Origin: a virus
Reading direction: 5' to 3' (one strand)
Virus record (IMG/VR): IMGVR_UViG_3300033146_001722
Location: 1 to 26,422 of that record
DNA: 26,422 nucleotides
The stretch's first letter is position 1; the number at the start of each line of letters is the position of its first letter. This document shows positions 6,400 to 12,287 of this stretch, in pieces. Made by a program: the position numbers and the translations under genes. The notes under the pieces are model-generated. The model searched no databases, was not told where the DNA came from, and was given only the letters and a program-made list of their open reading frames with translations.

Positions 6400-6564
6400 A
6401 TGAACGAAAAGATACTTAAATTTGAAAATGACGCAGAATATGAAGAATGGTTAAATAATAAACCAGGATTACTTGAACTGATAAAATCAGCACACGATAA
6501 AGATAATATACTTATAATACAGATAGGAGAAAATATCTATCGTAGAATAATACCACAGAAATAA
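6400..6564 (+). CDS. Hypothetical 54-aa protein
   Basis: The ORF starts at ATG 6400, 32 nt past the large hairpin, in an A-rich context. The product is small and acidic with an alpha/beta look: EYEEWLNNKPGLLELIKSA reads as two helices, then NILIIQIGENIYRRII as a beta strand pair. No family is recognised. Codon use and start context match the neighbouring genes. It is followed by a 62-nt gap before the next gene that contains TATAAT-like sequence (GATATAATATAC at 6613-6624). Confidence 0.5.
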   Translation: MNEKILKFENDAEYEEWLNNKPGLLELIKSAHDKDNILIIQIGENIYRRIIPQK

Positions 6565-6626
6565 ACCAGGATATACTTTATTTTAATTCTGGGACACTAT
6601 CTTATATAAAATGATATAATATACAT

Positions 6627-7055
6627 ATGACACAAATTTCACTTAAAATCAATAGAAAAATTAATAAAGAAGAATTCTTAAAGATAATGAAGGATTGGTA
6701 TGAAAAAGTTCCAGTGAAAGTTAAAGAAAAAAAGATTAAAAAAGAATATCTACCAATCCCAGATGTATCACCAGAAGAAATAATAGAAATTAAAAAACAA
6801 AGAAGAAAAGAATACTACGAAAAAAACAAAGAAGAAATAAAAAGAAAAGAAAGGGAAAAATATAAAGAAAAAAATATAACCACTTATAAAAAACAAACAA
6901 CTATAACAGATGACGAACGAAAAGAAAAAATAAAAAAATACCAAGAAGAATATAGAAGGAACAAAGGAATAAAACCCAGGATTAAAATGACAAAGGAAGA
7001 ACAAAAACAAAGAAGAAAAGAATACTATGAAAAAAATAAGAATAGAAAAAAATGA
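6627..7055 (+). CDS. Lys/Glu-rich repeat protein (homing-endonuclease N-terminal type module)
   Basis: A 142-aa highly charged, helical protein. It contains two copies of an RRKEYYEKNK motif, near residue 60 and at the C-terminus, plus a central EEYRRNKGIKPRIKMTKEEQ segment. The YYEKNK repeats match the three YYEKNK repeats in the N-terminus of the HNH endonuclease at 8391-9080. The NKGIKPRIK segment resembles KKGCKPRVK in the sigma-like protein at 4425-5246. Such tandem basic repeats commonly precede HNH domains in phage endonucleases, where they probably contact DNA. No catalytic domain follows here, so this may be a truncated endonuclease or a free-standing DNA-binding protein. The start at 6627 was chosen because no earlier in-frame ATG fits. 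Confidence 0.55.
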   Translation: MTQISLKINRKINKEEFLKIMKDWYEKVPVKVKEKKIKKEYLPIPDVSPEEIIEIKKQRRKEYYEKNKEEIKRKEREKYKEKNITTYKKQTTITDDERKEKIKKYQEEYRRNKGIKPRIKMTKEEQKQRRKEYYEKNKNRKK

Positions 7056-7071
7056 CATTAGTAAATTACTA

Positions 7072-7085
7072 TATAAATATAAATA
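7072..7085 (+). promoter_or_regulatory. Two overlapping TATAAATA boxes (possible promoter)
   Basis: TATAAATA occurs at 7072-7079 and again at 7078-7085, in the gap between two genes. This is the exact T4 late consensus. In DNA this AT-rich, chance occurrence is possible, but the location upstream of the 7121 gene is suitable. Confidence 0.3.
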
Positions 7086-7120
7086 AATTAAAATTAAAAT
7101 GGAATGGAGGATATATATAG

Positions 7121-7414
7121 ATGATAATATACAAAGCAACAAATAAGAATAATGATAATATTCAATGGTTGAGAACCCACTATACTTATTTAAGTATGGA
7201 TAGGGAAGGAAATTTTCATCATACACACAAAAAAGAAATTGGAGAACATATACCAGGGTGGTATCTTATATCATATAATCCAATTAGTTATTTTGATATA
7301 GATATATTTACTAAAAAAATGGATAAAAAATACAGAGTTAAAGATTTATATTTAATAAAAAAAGAATATGAAAATCTTTTAAACCACATCACTGAATTTG
7401 GTGTATCGATATAA
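7121..7414 (+). CDS. Hypothetical protein
   Basis: A 97-aa protein, not recognised. It begins MIIYKATN, superficially like the start of a GIY-YIG domain, but the YIG/YVG strand and the rest of the fold are missing. Later features are aromatic-rich: a Trp/Tyr segment (GWYLISYNPISYFDIDIF) and a C-terminal helix (KDLYLIKKEYENLLNHI). A GGAGG at 7106-7110, 10 nt before the start, is one of the few real Shine-Dalgarno-like sites in this window. An alternative ATG at 7099, in the same leader context as the RHH gene at 7433, opens only a 15-codon frame in another phase. Confidence 0.5.
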   Translation: MIIYKATNKNNDNIQWLRTHYTYLSMDREGNFHHTHKKEIGEHIPGWYLISYNPISYFDIDIFTKKMDKKYRVKDLYLIKKEYENLLNHITEFGVSI

Positions 7415-7432
7415 AAAAAAATTAAAATTAAA

Positions 7433-7576
7433 ATGGGGATAGATAAACCAAAACGAATGAGAGGAGTTGTAATCTATGATGAATTGTGGGAAAAATTCAA
7501 AAAGAAATGTGATGAAAAAGCAACTATACCAAGTAGAATAATTCGTAAATCAATAGAAGAATATATAAAAAATTAA
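7433..7576 (+). CDS. Small ribbon-helix-helix-like DNA-binding protein, paralogue B
   Basis: A 47-aa protein from ATG 7433, preceded by an A-rich leader (18 bases identical to those before the ATG at 7099). It reads MGIDKPKRMRGVVIYDELW..., with a strand (RGVVIY), helix A (DELWEKFKKKCDEK), a TIPS turn and helix B (RIIRKSIEEYIKN). It aligns without gaps to the protein at 3622-3762 through W-x-x-F-K-x-x-C-D-x-K-x-T-I-P-S-x-[VI]-[MI]-R-[RK], and also resembles the C-terminal 35 residues of the adjacent GIY-YIG endonuclease. An RHH operator-binding regulator is likely. It lies 7 nt upstream of the endonuclease gene, so it may control that gene or derive from it. Confidence 0.6.
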   Translation: MGIDKPKRMRGVVIYDELWEKFKKKCDEKATIPSRIIRKSIEEYIKN

Positions 7577-7583
7577 ATAAGAT

Positions 7584-8007
7584 ATGATAATATATAAGAC
7601 GACTAACTTAATAGATGGTAAAATATATGTTGGGAAACACGATGATGAAAATACCCAATACGATTATGATAAGAATTACCTTGGTAGTGGAACTCTACTA
7701 AAAAAAAATGGTAAGGAAATATGGTAAGGAAAACTTTAAGAGAGATATAATTGAAACTAATATAAGTAAATCAAAATCTAACGAAAGAGAACATTACTGG
7801 ATAAAAAACCTAAAATCGTATGATAGAAGTATAGGATATAATTTAAGATGTGTTGGATTAAATAAAAAAAAACAAGGAGAAAAATATATGTTTCTTATGG
7901 AAAATAAGCACGATTTCAAGGAGTTTTGTGATTTGAATGGGGATAATATGACTGATGTTCTAAATGATTTTATTAAAAAATATGTAGAAGAAAATAAAAT
8001 AACTTAA
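7584..8007 (+). pseudogene. GIY-YIG homing endonuclease with RHH-like C-terminus, frameshifted
   Basis: Two frames together encode a GIY-YIG nuclease. The first (7584-7727) gives MIIYKTTNLIDGKIYVGKHD...NYLGSGTLLKK, with both active-site tyrosines (the Tyr of IIYK and the Tyr of YVG), then stops at TAA 7725-7727. The second (7708-8007) continues MVRKYGKENFKRDII, then NEREHYWIKNL with the expected catalytic Glu, and GYNLRCVG. They are offset by one base at an A8 run (7701-7708). Removing one A fuses them into the normal LLKK-x-V-x-K-YGKENFKR pattern. The last 35 residues (HDFKEFCD...VLNDFIKKYVEEN) look RHH-like and would give DNA specificity. It may be a decayed mobile intron-less nuclease, a sequencing indel, or a gene read by slippage on A8. 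Confidence 0.7.
7708..8007 (+). CDS. C-terminal ORF of the split GIY-YIG endonuclease
   Basis: A 99-aa open frame beginning at an ATG immediately after the A8 run, a start context typical of this phage, so it could be translated alone. It holds the second half of the GIY-YIG fold (YGKENFKRDI, EREHYWI, GYNL) and an RHH-like C-terminal domain (about residues 62-95) related to the small proteins at 3622 and 7433. Alone it lacks the catalytic tyrosines and should be nuclease-dead, but it could still bind DNA, for example as a repressor. It ends one base before the TerS start, so it sits at the edge of the packaging module. Confidence 0.55.
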   Translation: MVRKYGKENFKRDIIETNISKSKSNEREHYWIKNLKSYDRSIGYNLRCVGLNKKKQGEKYMFLMENKHDFKEFCDLNGDNMTDVLNDFIKKYVEENKIT

Positions 8008-8008
8008 T

Positions 8009-8416
8009 ATGCCAAAAAGATCAATAAGTAAGTTTAAGATTAAGAAATTAAAGGAACAGATACTTGATGGGATGAATAATAATCTTGGTATTGTTACTCC
8101 TGTGTTGAAACAAGTAGGTATATCATTTAACACTTATAAGAAATGGTTGAGTGAAGATGAAACATTTAAGAATGATGTAGAGAGTATAGATGTTGCTACT
8201 ATTGAATGGGTTGCATCAAAATTATATGAAAACATAAAAAATAATGATAAAACATCTATTATTTATTTCCTAAAAAGTAAAGGGAAGAAATTTGGATGGG
8301 CAGAACGAACCGAAATCAATCAAACTACTAAATTTGAAGAGCCAATAAAATTAAATATAATCTTACCAGAACAAAAAAGAATAGACAGTAATGAACCTAA
8401 AAAACTTAACAAGTAA
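8009..8416 (+). CDS. terS: Terminase small subunit
   Basis: A 135-aa protein. It has an N-terminal basic helix, then a HTH (about residues 28-50: IVTPVLKQVGISFNTYKKWLSED), then the helical oligomerisation region (ETFKNDVESIDVATIEWVASKLYENIKNNDKTSIIYFLKSKGKKFGW) and a flexible tail. This order, with the conserved T.Y.W...D..F sequence and a YFLK..GK..GW motif, is typical of phage terminase small subunits that recognise the packaging site and form a ring recruiting TerL. It would normally be adjacent to terL, but an HNH endonuclease gene separates them here. Its last 26 nt overlap the start of that HNH gene. Assignment rests on the HTH pattern and position. Confidence 0.8.
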   Translation: MPKRSISKFKIKKLKEQILDGMNNNLGIVTPVLKQVGISFNTYKKWLSEDETFKNDVESIDVATIEWVASKLYENIKNNDKTSIIYFLKSKGKKFGWAERTEINQTTKFEEPIKLNIILPEQKRIDSNEPKKLNK

Positions 8417-9080
8417 AATAGATAAGGAAAGAAGTAGATTATATTATGAAAAAAATAAAGATAGGATAAAAGAAAGAAGTAGATTATATTATGAAAAAAA
8501 TAAAGAAAAAATTTTAAGTAATAAAAAAGGTAAAAGAAATGATTATCAAAAAGAATATAGGATAATTAATATAGAGAAAGAAATAGAAAGAAATAGATTA
8601 TATTATGAAAAAAATAAAGAAGTTATAAATAAAAAATATAGAATTAAGTATAATGAAAATAAAGATTTTTATATAGAAAAAAGTAAAAAATACCAAAAAG
8701 AAAACCCACAAAAAAGAATTCTTAATCATAAAAAAAGAATGAAAGATGACAACTTATATCGAATTTCTACGAATATCAGGAAGAACATATGGAATTCTTT
8801 TAAGAATAAAAAATATACTAAAAAATCAAGAACTCACGAAATTCTTGGTTGTGATTATGAATTATTTGAATTCTATATTGAATTACAATTTGATACCTGG
8901 ATGAACTGGGATAATTATGGTAAGTATAATGGAGAATTAAATTTTGGTTGGGATTTGGATCATATAATTCCTATATCATCAGCAAAGACGGAAGAAGAAA
9001 TTACCAAATTGAATCATTATACAAATTTTCAACCACTTTGTAGTAAAGTAAATAGAGATATAAAAAAAGATAAGATATAA
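8391..9080 (+). CDS. HNH homing endonuclease between terS and terL
   Basis: A 229-aa protein. Residues 12-80 carry three ERxRLYYEKNK repeats, and further basic helices run to about 140. The C-terminal HNH domain (about 150-229) shows GWDLDHIIPIS (Asp190-His191), LNHYTNFQPL (Asn212) and KVNRDIKKDK (Asn221), the expected His-Asn-Asn/His metal site of the McrA-like HNH family. The gene lies exactly between terS and terL, a frequent insertion point for free-standing homing endonucleases. Its start overlaps terS by 26 nt, and its stop is 2 nt before the TTG of terL. A role in packaging is the alternative, since some phages need an HNH protein beside terL for genome cleavage. The YYEKNK repeats favour homing. 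Confidence 0.8.
   Translation: MNLKNLTSKIDKERSRLYYEKNKDRIKERSRLYYEKNKEKILSNKKGKRNDYQKEYRIINIEKEIERNRLYYEKNKEVINKKYRIKYNENKDFYIEKSKKYQKENPQKRILNHKKRMKDDNLYRISTNIRKNIWNSFKNKKYTKKSRTHEILGCDYELFEFYIELQFDTWMNWDNYGKYNGELNFGWDLDHIIPISSAKTEEEITKLNHYTNFQPLCSKVNRDIKKDKI
8426..8619 (+). repeat. Three 35-bp direct repeats inside the HNH gene
   Basis: Near-identical 35-mers at 8426-8460, 8471-8505 and 8585-8619 encode the RLYYEKNK unit. The first two are 45 bp (15 codons) apart; the third has one A/G change relative to the second. Similar but more diverged coding repeats occur in the gene at 6627-7055. Confidence 0.8.
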
Positions 9081-9082
9081 AG

Positions 9083-10384
9083 TTGGAAATAACCTTTGAA
9101 CCACAACCAATCCAATACGAAGCTTGGGAATTTCTATTTGATAAAACTACCACTCAATTACTTTTCGGTGGATCAGTTAGGAGTGGGAAAAGTTTTTTGG
9201 CAGTATCTTGGGTGACTATTTATTGTTTAATGTATCCCAATATACATATGGCAATTTGTAGAGCTAGATTATCTTCACTAAAAAAAACCACATTACAGAC
9301 ATTATTTGAATTTTTTAGAATATATAAATTAAAAGAAGATGAACACTATACTTTCAATAGAAGTGATATGATTATCACCTTCAATAATGGATCAAAAATT
9401 TTCTTTTTGGAATTATATTCAAACCCTAGTGATCCCAATTTTGATCGTATAATGAGTTTATCCTTGACGGCGGCTGTGGTTGATGAAGTTAGTGAGATTT
9501 CTAATGACGCTATTGGAAAATTACAAACTAGATTATCTCATATGTTGATAGAATATAATTTAGTTCCTAAATTATTACTTGTAACTAACCCAAGTAGAAC
9601 TTGGTTATATACAGATTACTATAAACCATTTATGGAAGGAACACTTCCACCATTTAGAAAAGTTGTTCTTGGATTACCACAAGATAATAAATATGTTAGT
9701 GAAACCTATATTAAAAATCTTGAACAAACACTCGATGGGGTTACTAAAAGTAGGTTATTATATGGGAGTTGGGATTATAGTGATGATGATGCGTCGTTAT
9801 TCTCTTATGATGATATTTTACAAATGTTTTATAATGATATTGTTCCAGGTGAAAAATATATAAGTTGTGATGTTGCAAATGTGGGAAAAGATAAAACAGT
9901 TATTTGTGTATGGAATGGTTTGGAGGTAGTGAATATATATTCTTATACTAAAATAATAACACCTGAAATTGTAAAAATTATTAAAGAGAAGATGTCTGTT
10001 TTCAAAGTTCCAATTAAGCATGTAATTATTGATGCTGATGGTTTGGGTATAGGTGTAGCTGATTACTTAAAAGGTTGTGTCGCGTTCAAAGGTGGAAGTA
10101 GTGCTTTGAATAAAGAAAATTATATGAATTTAAGATCACAGTGTTTCTACAAATTGAGTGAAAAAGTCAATGAAATAAAATTAATAGATAAATTTAAGGA
10201 TGAAATCATACAAGAATTACAAACAATTAAAACAGTAAATATAGATACTGATGGTAAAACCCAAGTAGTATCAAAAGATAAGATTAAATTGAAAATTGGA
10301 AGATCACCAGATTATACAGATTGTCTTATGATGAGAATGTATTTCGAAATACAAAGAAAACGAATTAGAACTTATGTTCTTTGA
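9083..10384 (+). CDS. terL: Terminase large subunit
   Basis: A 433-aa protein, complete. The ATPase domain has Walker A GGSVRSGKS (29-37), Walker B AVVDE (131-135) and coupling motif LLVTNPS (165-171). The RNase H-like nuclease domain has Asp263 (SCDVANVGKDKT), Asp317 (IIDADGLG) and Asp410/Asp413 (SPDYTDCLMM). It pumps DNA into the prohead and cuts the concatemer. The only reasonable start is TTG at 9083: no ATG lies upstream before the in-frame stop at 9071-9073, and the next internal ATG would remove Walker A. TTG is otherwise unused here, and the HNH gene ends 2 nt before, suggesting that the inserted gene replaced the original start region. The ECF-sigma-like gene follows after 6 nt. Confidence 0.95.
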   Translation: MEITFEPQPIQYEAWEFLFDKTTTQLLFGGSVRSGKSFLAVSWVTIYCLMYPNIHMAICRARLSSLKKTTLQTLFEFFRIYKLKEDEHYTFNRSDMIITFNNGSKIFFLELYSNPSDPNFDRIMSLSLTAAVVDEVSEISNDAIGKLQTRLSHMLIEYNLVPKLLLVTNPSRTWLYTDYYKPFMEGTLPPFRKVVLGLPQDNKYVSETYIKNLEQTLDGVTKSRLLYGSWDYSDDDASLFSYDDILQMFYNDIVPGEKYISCDVANVGKDKTVICVWNGLEVVNIYSYTKIITPEIVKIIKEKMSVFKVPIKHVIIDADGLGIGVADYLKGCVAFKGGSSALNKENYMNLRSQCFYKLSEKVNEIKLIDKFKDEIIQELQTIKTVNIDTDGKTQVVSKDKIKLKIGRSPDYTDCLMMRMYFEIQRKRIRTYVL

Positions 10385-10390
10385 TAAAAA

Positions 10391-10921
10391 ATGATAAGTT
10401 TAAGTATGTTAAACACATCGGTTTGGATTGAAAATAATTATCTTGAATTGAGAAAAAGATTATCTAAAATAAAATCTAATGAGTGGGATGATATTTTCCA
10501 TCACGTTTTAATTTCTTTTTTATTAATGGATAAGAAAAAATCTTCAAGGTTGATACGAGATGGAAATGCGTTTAAGTATATCTATGGGATATTTTATATC
10601 AATGCCACTCAACCAACTGCTCCTTATAACTGGAAGTATAACCGAATGAAATTCAGTGATATAGATACAAGTTTATATGAAAAGGAACAGGAACAGGACG
10701 AACCGGATCAATTGGTATGTTTAGCAGATATAGATAATGCGTTGGATGATGTTGATGAATTTTTTGTTTATAAGGTTTTATATTTTGATTACTTGAATAA
10801 AAAAATAAACACACCATCTTATAGTGTAAAGAAAATTTCTATTGATGCCGATATACCAAAACAAACATTAGTTGTAAAATTTATAGATATAGTGAAGGAA
10901 TTGAAAAAAATAATTAAATAA
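10391..10921 (+). CDS. ECF sigma factor-like protein adjacent to terL
   Basis: A 176-aa protein. Residues about 12-90 are helical and resemble a reduced sigma region 2: WDDIFHHVLISFLL (the ED-x-x-QE-like helix), a stretch ending in GNAFKYIYGIFYIN, then SPY-like APYNWKYNR. An acidic linker follows (about 97-125). The C-terminal part (about 145-172, YSVKKISIDADIPKQTLVVKFIDIVKELKK) reads as a region 4-like HTH. Similar small sigma-like proteins sit next to terL in many Bacteroidota phages, to my knowledge. It may direct host polymerase to a subset of phage promoters, or may be an HTH packaging accessory. With the gp55-like protein it would be the second sigma-type protein in the window. It is close-packed between terL and the next gene (1-nt gap). 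Confidence 0.55.
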   Translation: MISLSMLNTSVWIENNYLELRKRLSKIKSNEWDDIFHHVLISFLLMDKKKSSRLIRDGNAFKYIYGIFYINATQPTAPYNWKYNRMKFSDIDTSLYEKEQEQDEPDQLVCLADIDNALDDVDEFFVYKVLYFDYLNKKINTPSYSVKKISIDADIPKQTLVVKFIDIVKELKKIIK

Positions 10922-10922
10922 T

Positions 10923-11276
10923 ATGAAAAAGAATGAAATGATAAAAAATTTAGAGGATAAGGGGATTGATGTTCCGGATTTAAAGTGGAAAGAATTTCAA
11001 ATATATTATAAAGAAAAGATGGAAACAGAACAACCTGAACCTGAACCAGTTATAGATACAAGGACTAAACTACAAAAGGATAGAGATGAATTATTCCCAC
11101 AGATAGTAGATTTGATGAAACAATTAAAGGGTAAGACCAATGCAACAAGGGAAGAGTTAGATGAAATGTTTAGATTATATAACAGATTTTATTTAAGAAA
11201 TGATAAACCTACTTGTGGAACTTGTGTATCGAGAGTGTGGCAAACATTCAAAAAGATTACGAAAGGGAGAGCATAA
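10923..11276 (+). CDS. Hypothetical protein with C-terminal CxxC motif
   Basis: A 117-aa protein starting 1 nt after the previous stop. Layout: an N-terminal basic helix (MKKNEMIKNLEDKGIDVPDLKWKEF), an acidic Pro/Glu linker (TEQPEPEPVID) and a helical segment (ELFPQIVDLMKQL...REELDEMFRLYNRFYL). The C-terminus CGTCVSRVWQTFKKITKGRA has a CxxC pair. Only one Cys pair is present, so a full zinc finger would need a partner or dimer. The N-terminal KNLEDKGIDVPD pattern recalls small peptide-recognition/SAP-like helices, but this is not secure. Genes of this type are found between terminase and structural genes; the role is unknown. Its TAA overlaps the ATG of a truncated homing endonuclease relic. 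Confidence 0.6.
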   Translation: MKKNEMIKNLEDKGIDVPDLKWKEFQIYYKEKMETEQPEPEPVIDTRTKLQKDRDELFPQIVDLMKQLKGKTNATREELDEMFRLYNRFYLRNDKPTCGTCVSRVWQTFKKITKGRA

Positions 11277-11332
11277 TGGAAAAATGGAAAGATATAGATG
11301 GATATGATGGTAAATATAAGATAAGTTCATAA
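11276..11332 (+). pseudogene. NUMOD4 homing-endonuclease relic
   Basis: An 18-codon frame, starting at an ATG that overlaps the previous stop (TAATG), reads MEKWKDIDGYDGKYKISS and then hits two stops (TAATAA). This is the N-terminal NUMOD4 signature (W-K-D-I-x-G-Y-x-G-x-Y-x-I-S). It matches the start of the intact HNH endonuclease at 21151 (MKWKDINGYEGEYHISN), with clear DNA similarity too. The rest of the NUMOD4, the HNH domain and any AP2 domain are missing, so this is best read as the remnant of a deleted homing endonuclease gene. Confidence 0.7.
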
Positions 11333-11352
11333 TAAAAAAAAATCAAATAGTT

Positions 11353-11481
11353 ATGGGAATAGAATTACCACATCCAAAGAATAGGATACCCAAATGTCGG
11401 GAAATCAACCATAGGGTTAAGAAAAAGAAAAGAGAACTTTCTAAATTTAGAAAGTGGTTAAAGGAATGGAATGATTTATAA
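11353..11481 (+). CDS. Hypothetical 42-aa basic protein
   Basis: The ORF starts at ATG 11353 and ends with TAA at 11479-11481. The product is strongly basic (HRVKKKKRELSKFRKWLKEWN) with a short Pro-containing N-terminus (ELPHPKNRIPKC). It could be a small nucleic acid-binding peptide. No family is recognised. The frame is open across a region otherwise lacking genes and its end abuts the putative late promoter at 11483, which supports it modestly. It may alternatively be leftover sequence from the neighbouring endonuclease relic. Confidence 0.4.
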   Translation: MGIELPHPKNRIPKCREINHRVKKKKRELSKFRKWLKEWNDL

Positions 11482-11482
11482 A

Positions 11483-11500
11483 AAATTATATATATAAGAG
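11483..11500 (+). promoter_or_regulatory. Putative late promoter element, copy 2
   Basis: AAATTATATATATAAGAG lies directly before the tail chaperone gene, whose ATG is at 11503. It shares its first 14 bases with copies at 147 and 17409. If the TATATATA box works as a -10 element, transcription would start at or very near the ATG, giving a leaderless or near-leaderless mRNA. Confidence 0.5.
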
Positions 11501-11502
11501 TA

Positions 11503-12114
11503 ATGATAAGAATTAAAATAAAAAATAAAAAATTTATTGTTCCTAACGATTTTAAGGAATTGACGATAGGTAAGTATCAGGAGTTAAATAAAATCAAGTT
11601 AGATGAAAAGAAAGATATATTAGATTACATAAATATCTTGACTGGTATAAGTAAGGATATGATTAATCTAATGGATATAGGTGATGTTAAAAATATCACA
11701 GATAATTTATTAAAGTTCTTTGATAAAGAAAAATATGATCTTGTAGATGCTGTAAAGATAGAAAAAGATACTTATGTTTTTGATAGGAATTTGGATAGTA
11801 TGAGATTTGAAATGTTTATAGATTTAGAGGAACTAACAAAGGATCAGGATAGTATAATAGATAATCTACATATCATAATGGCAATTTTATATCGTCCAAT
11901 GATAAAGAAAAGATTTTATCAAAGGGATATAAAGGAGGAGGAATATAATTCTATAAATATAAAACAGAGGGCAGAATTCTTTAAGGACAATATGATGATG
12001 GATAAGGTTTTAGGAGCGTTGTTTTTTTTTATCAATTTAAGAACGAAATATATAACAACTATTCTGGATTATTCAACGAACGACAAGAAAACCCAGATGG
12101 AGACGATGATTTAG
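11503..12114 (+). CDS. Tail assembly chaperone, short (zero-frame) product
   Basis: A 203-aa soluble, mainly helical protein with a small N-terminal beta segment (IRIKIKNKKFIVPNDFKELTIGKYQEL), then alternating helices and a hydrophobic end (VLGALFFFINLRTKY). A gene of this size just before the tape measure gene, followed by an overlapping ORF with no start of its own, is the hallmark of siphovirus tail assembly chaperones (lambda G/GT type). These coat the tape measure during tail building. The family assignment comes from this context and from the form of the downstream ORF, not from a strong motif. It lies just behind a putative late promoter. The stop is at 12112-12114; a -1 shift upstream gives the long form. 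Confidence 0.7.
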   Translation: MIRIKIKNKKFIVPNDFKELTIGKYQELNKIKLDEKKDILDYINILTGISKDMINLMDIGDVKNITDNLLKFFDKEKYDLVDAVKIEKDTYVFDRNLDSMRFEMFIDLEELTKDQDSIIDNLHIIMAILYRPMIKKRFYQRDIKEEEYNSINIKQRAEFFKDNMMMDKVLGALFFFINLRTKYITTILDYSTNDKKTQMETMI

Positions 12115-12284
12115 AGGACACAAGAATAGAAAGTTATTATAAGAAATGGGGATGGTTTTTAGTTCTATATAATTTAGTAGATGGAGATTTGACCAAGATA
12201 GATTTGATAGGTAAGAAACAATTACTTGAAGTTTTAAATTGGATGTCGTTAATTCGTGAGAAATCTATATATGAAAAAAAATAA
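12006..12284 (+). CDS. Tail assembly chaperone -1 frameshift extension (GT-like)
   Basis: This frame is open from 12006 to the TAA at 12282-12284 and is -1 relative to the chaperone frame. It has no ATG except one near its end, so it needs frameshifting. Its specific part reads NERQENPDGDDDLEDTRIE, then KKWGWFLVLYNLVDGDLTKID and KKQLLEVLNWMSLIREK. The K-[WY]-G-W-x-x-[LV]-x-x-L-x-x-G-D-x-x-K-x-[DE] core and final helix match what I know of T-domain extensions in Bacteroidota phage tail chaperones. A T9 run at 12022-12030, read as TTT TTT TTT in zero frame, is a good slippery site. The extension should recruit tape measure protein. Confidence 0.7.
   Translation, partial: GFRSVVFFYQFKNEIYNNYSGLFNERQENPDGDDDLEDTRIESYYKKWGWFLVLYNLVDGDLTKIDLIGKKQLLEVLNWMSLIREKSIYEKK
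12022..12030 (+). promoter_or_regulatory. Candidate -1 slippery site (T9)
   Basis: Nine T residues in phase as TTT TTT TTT contain the classic T_TTT_TTT heptamer. They lie within the 12006-12114 overlap, where both the chaperone frame and the -1 frame are open. Ribosomal -1 slippage or polymerase slippage here would give the long chaperone. A shift nearer 12085-12092 is an alternative, but no canonical heptamer was found there. Confidence 0.5.
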
Positions 12285-12287
12285 TAT

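Noticed and set aside
7099-7146. 15-codon ORF with the same leader as the RHH gene
   Set aside because: No recognisable similarity and out of phase with the following gene; the shared leader is simple AT-rich sequence.
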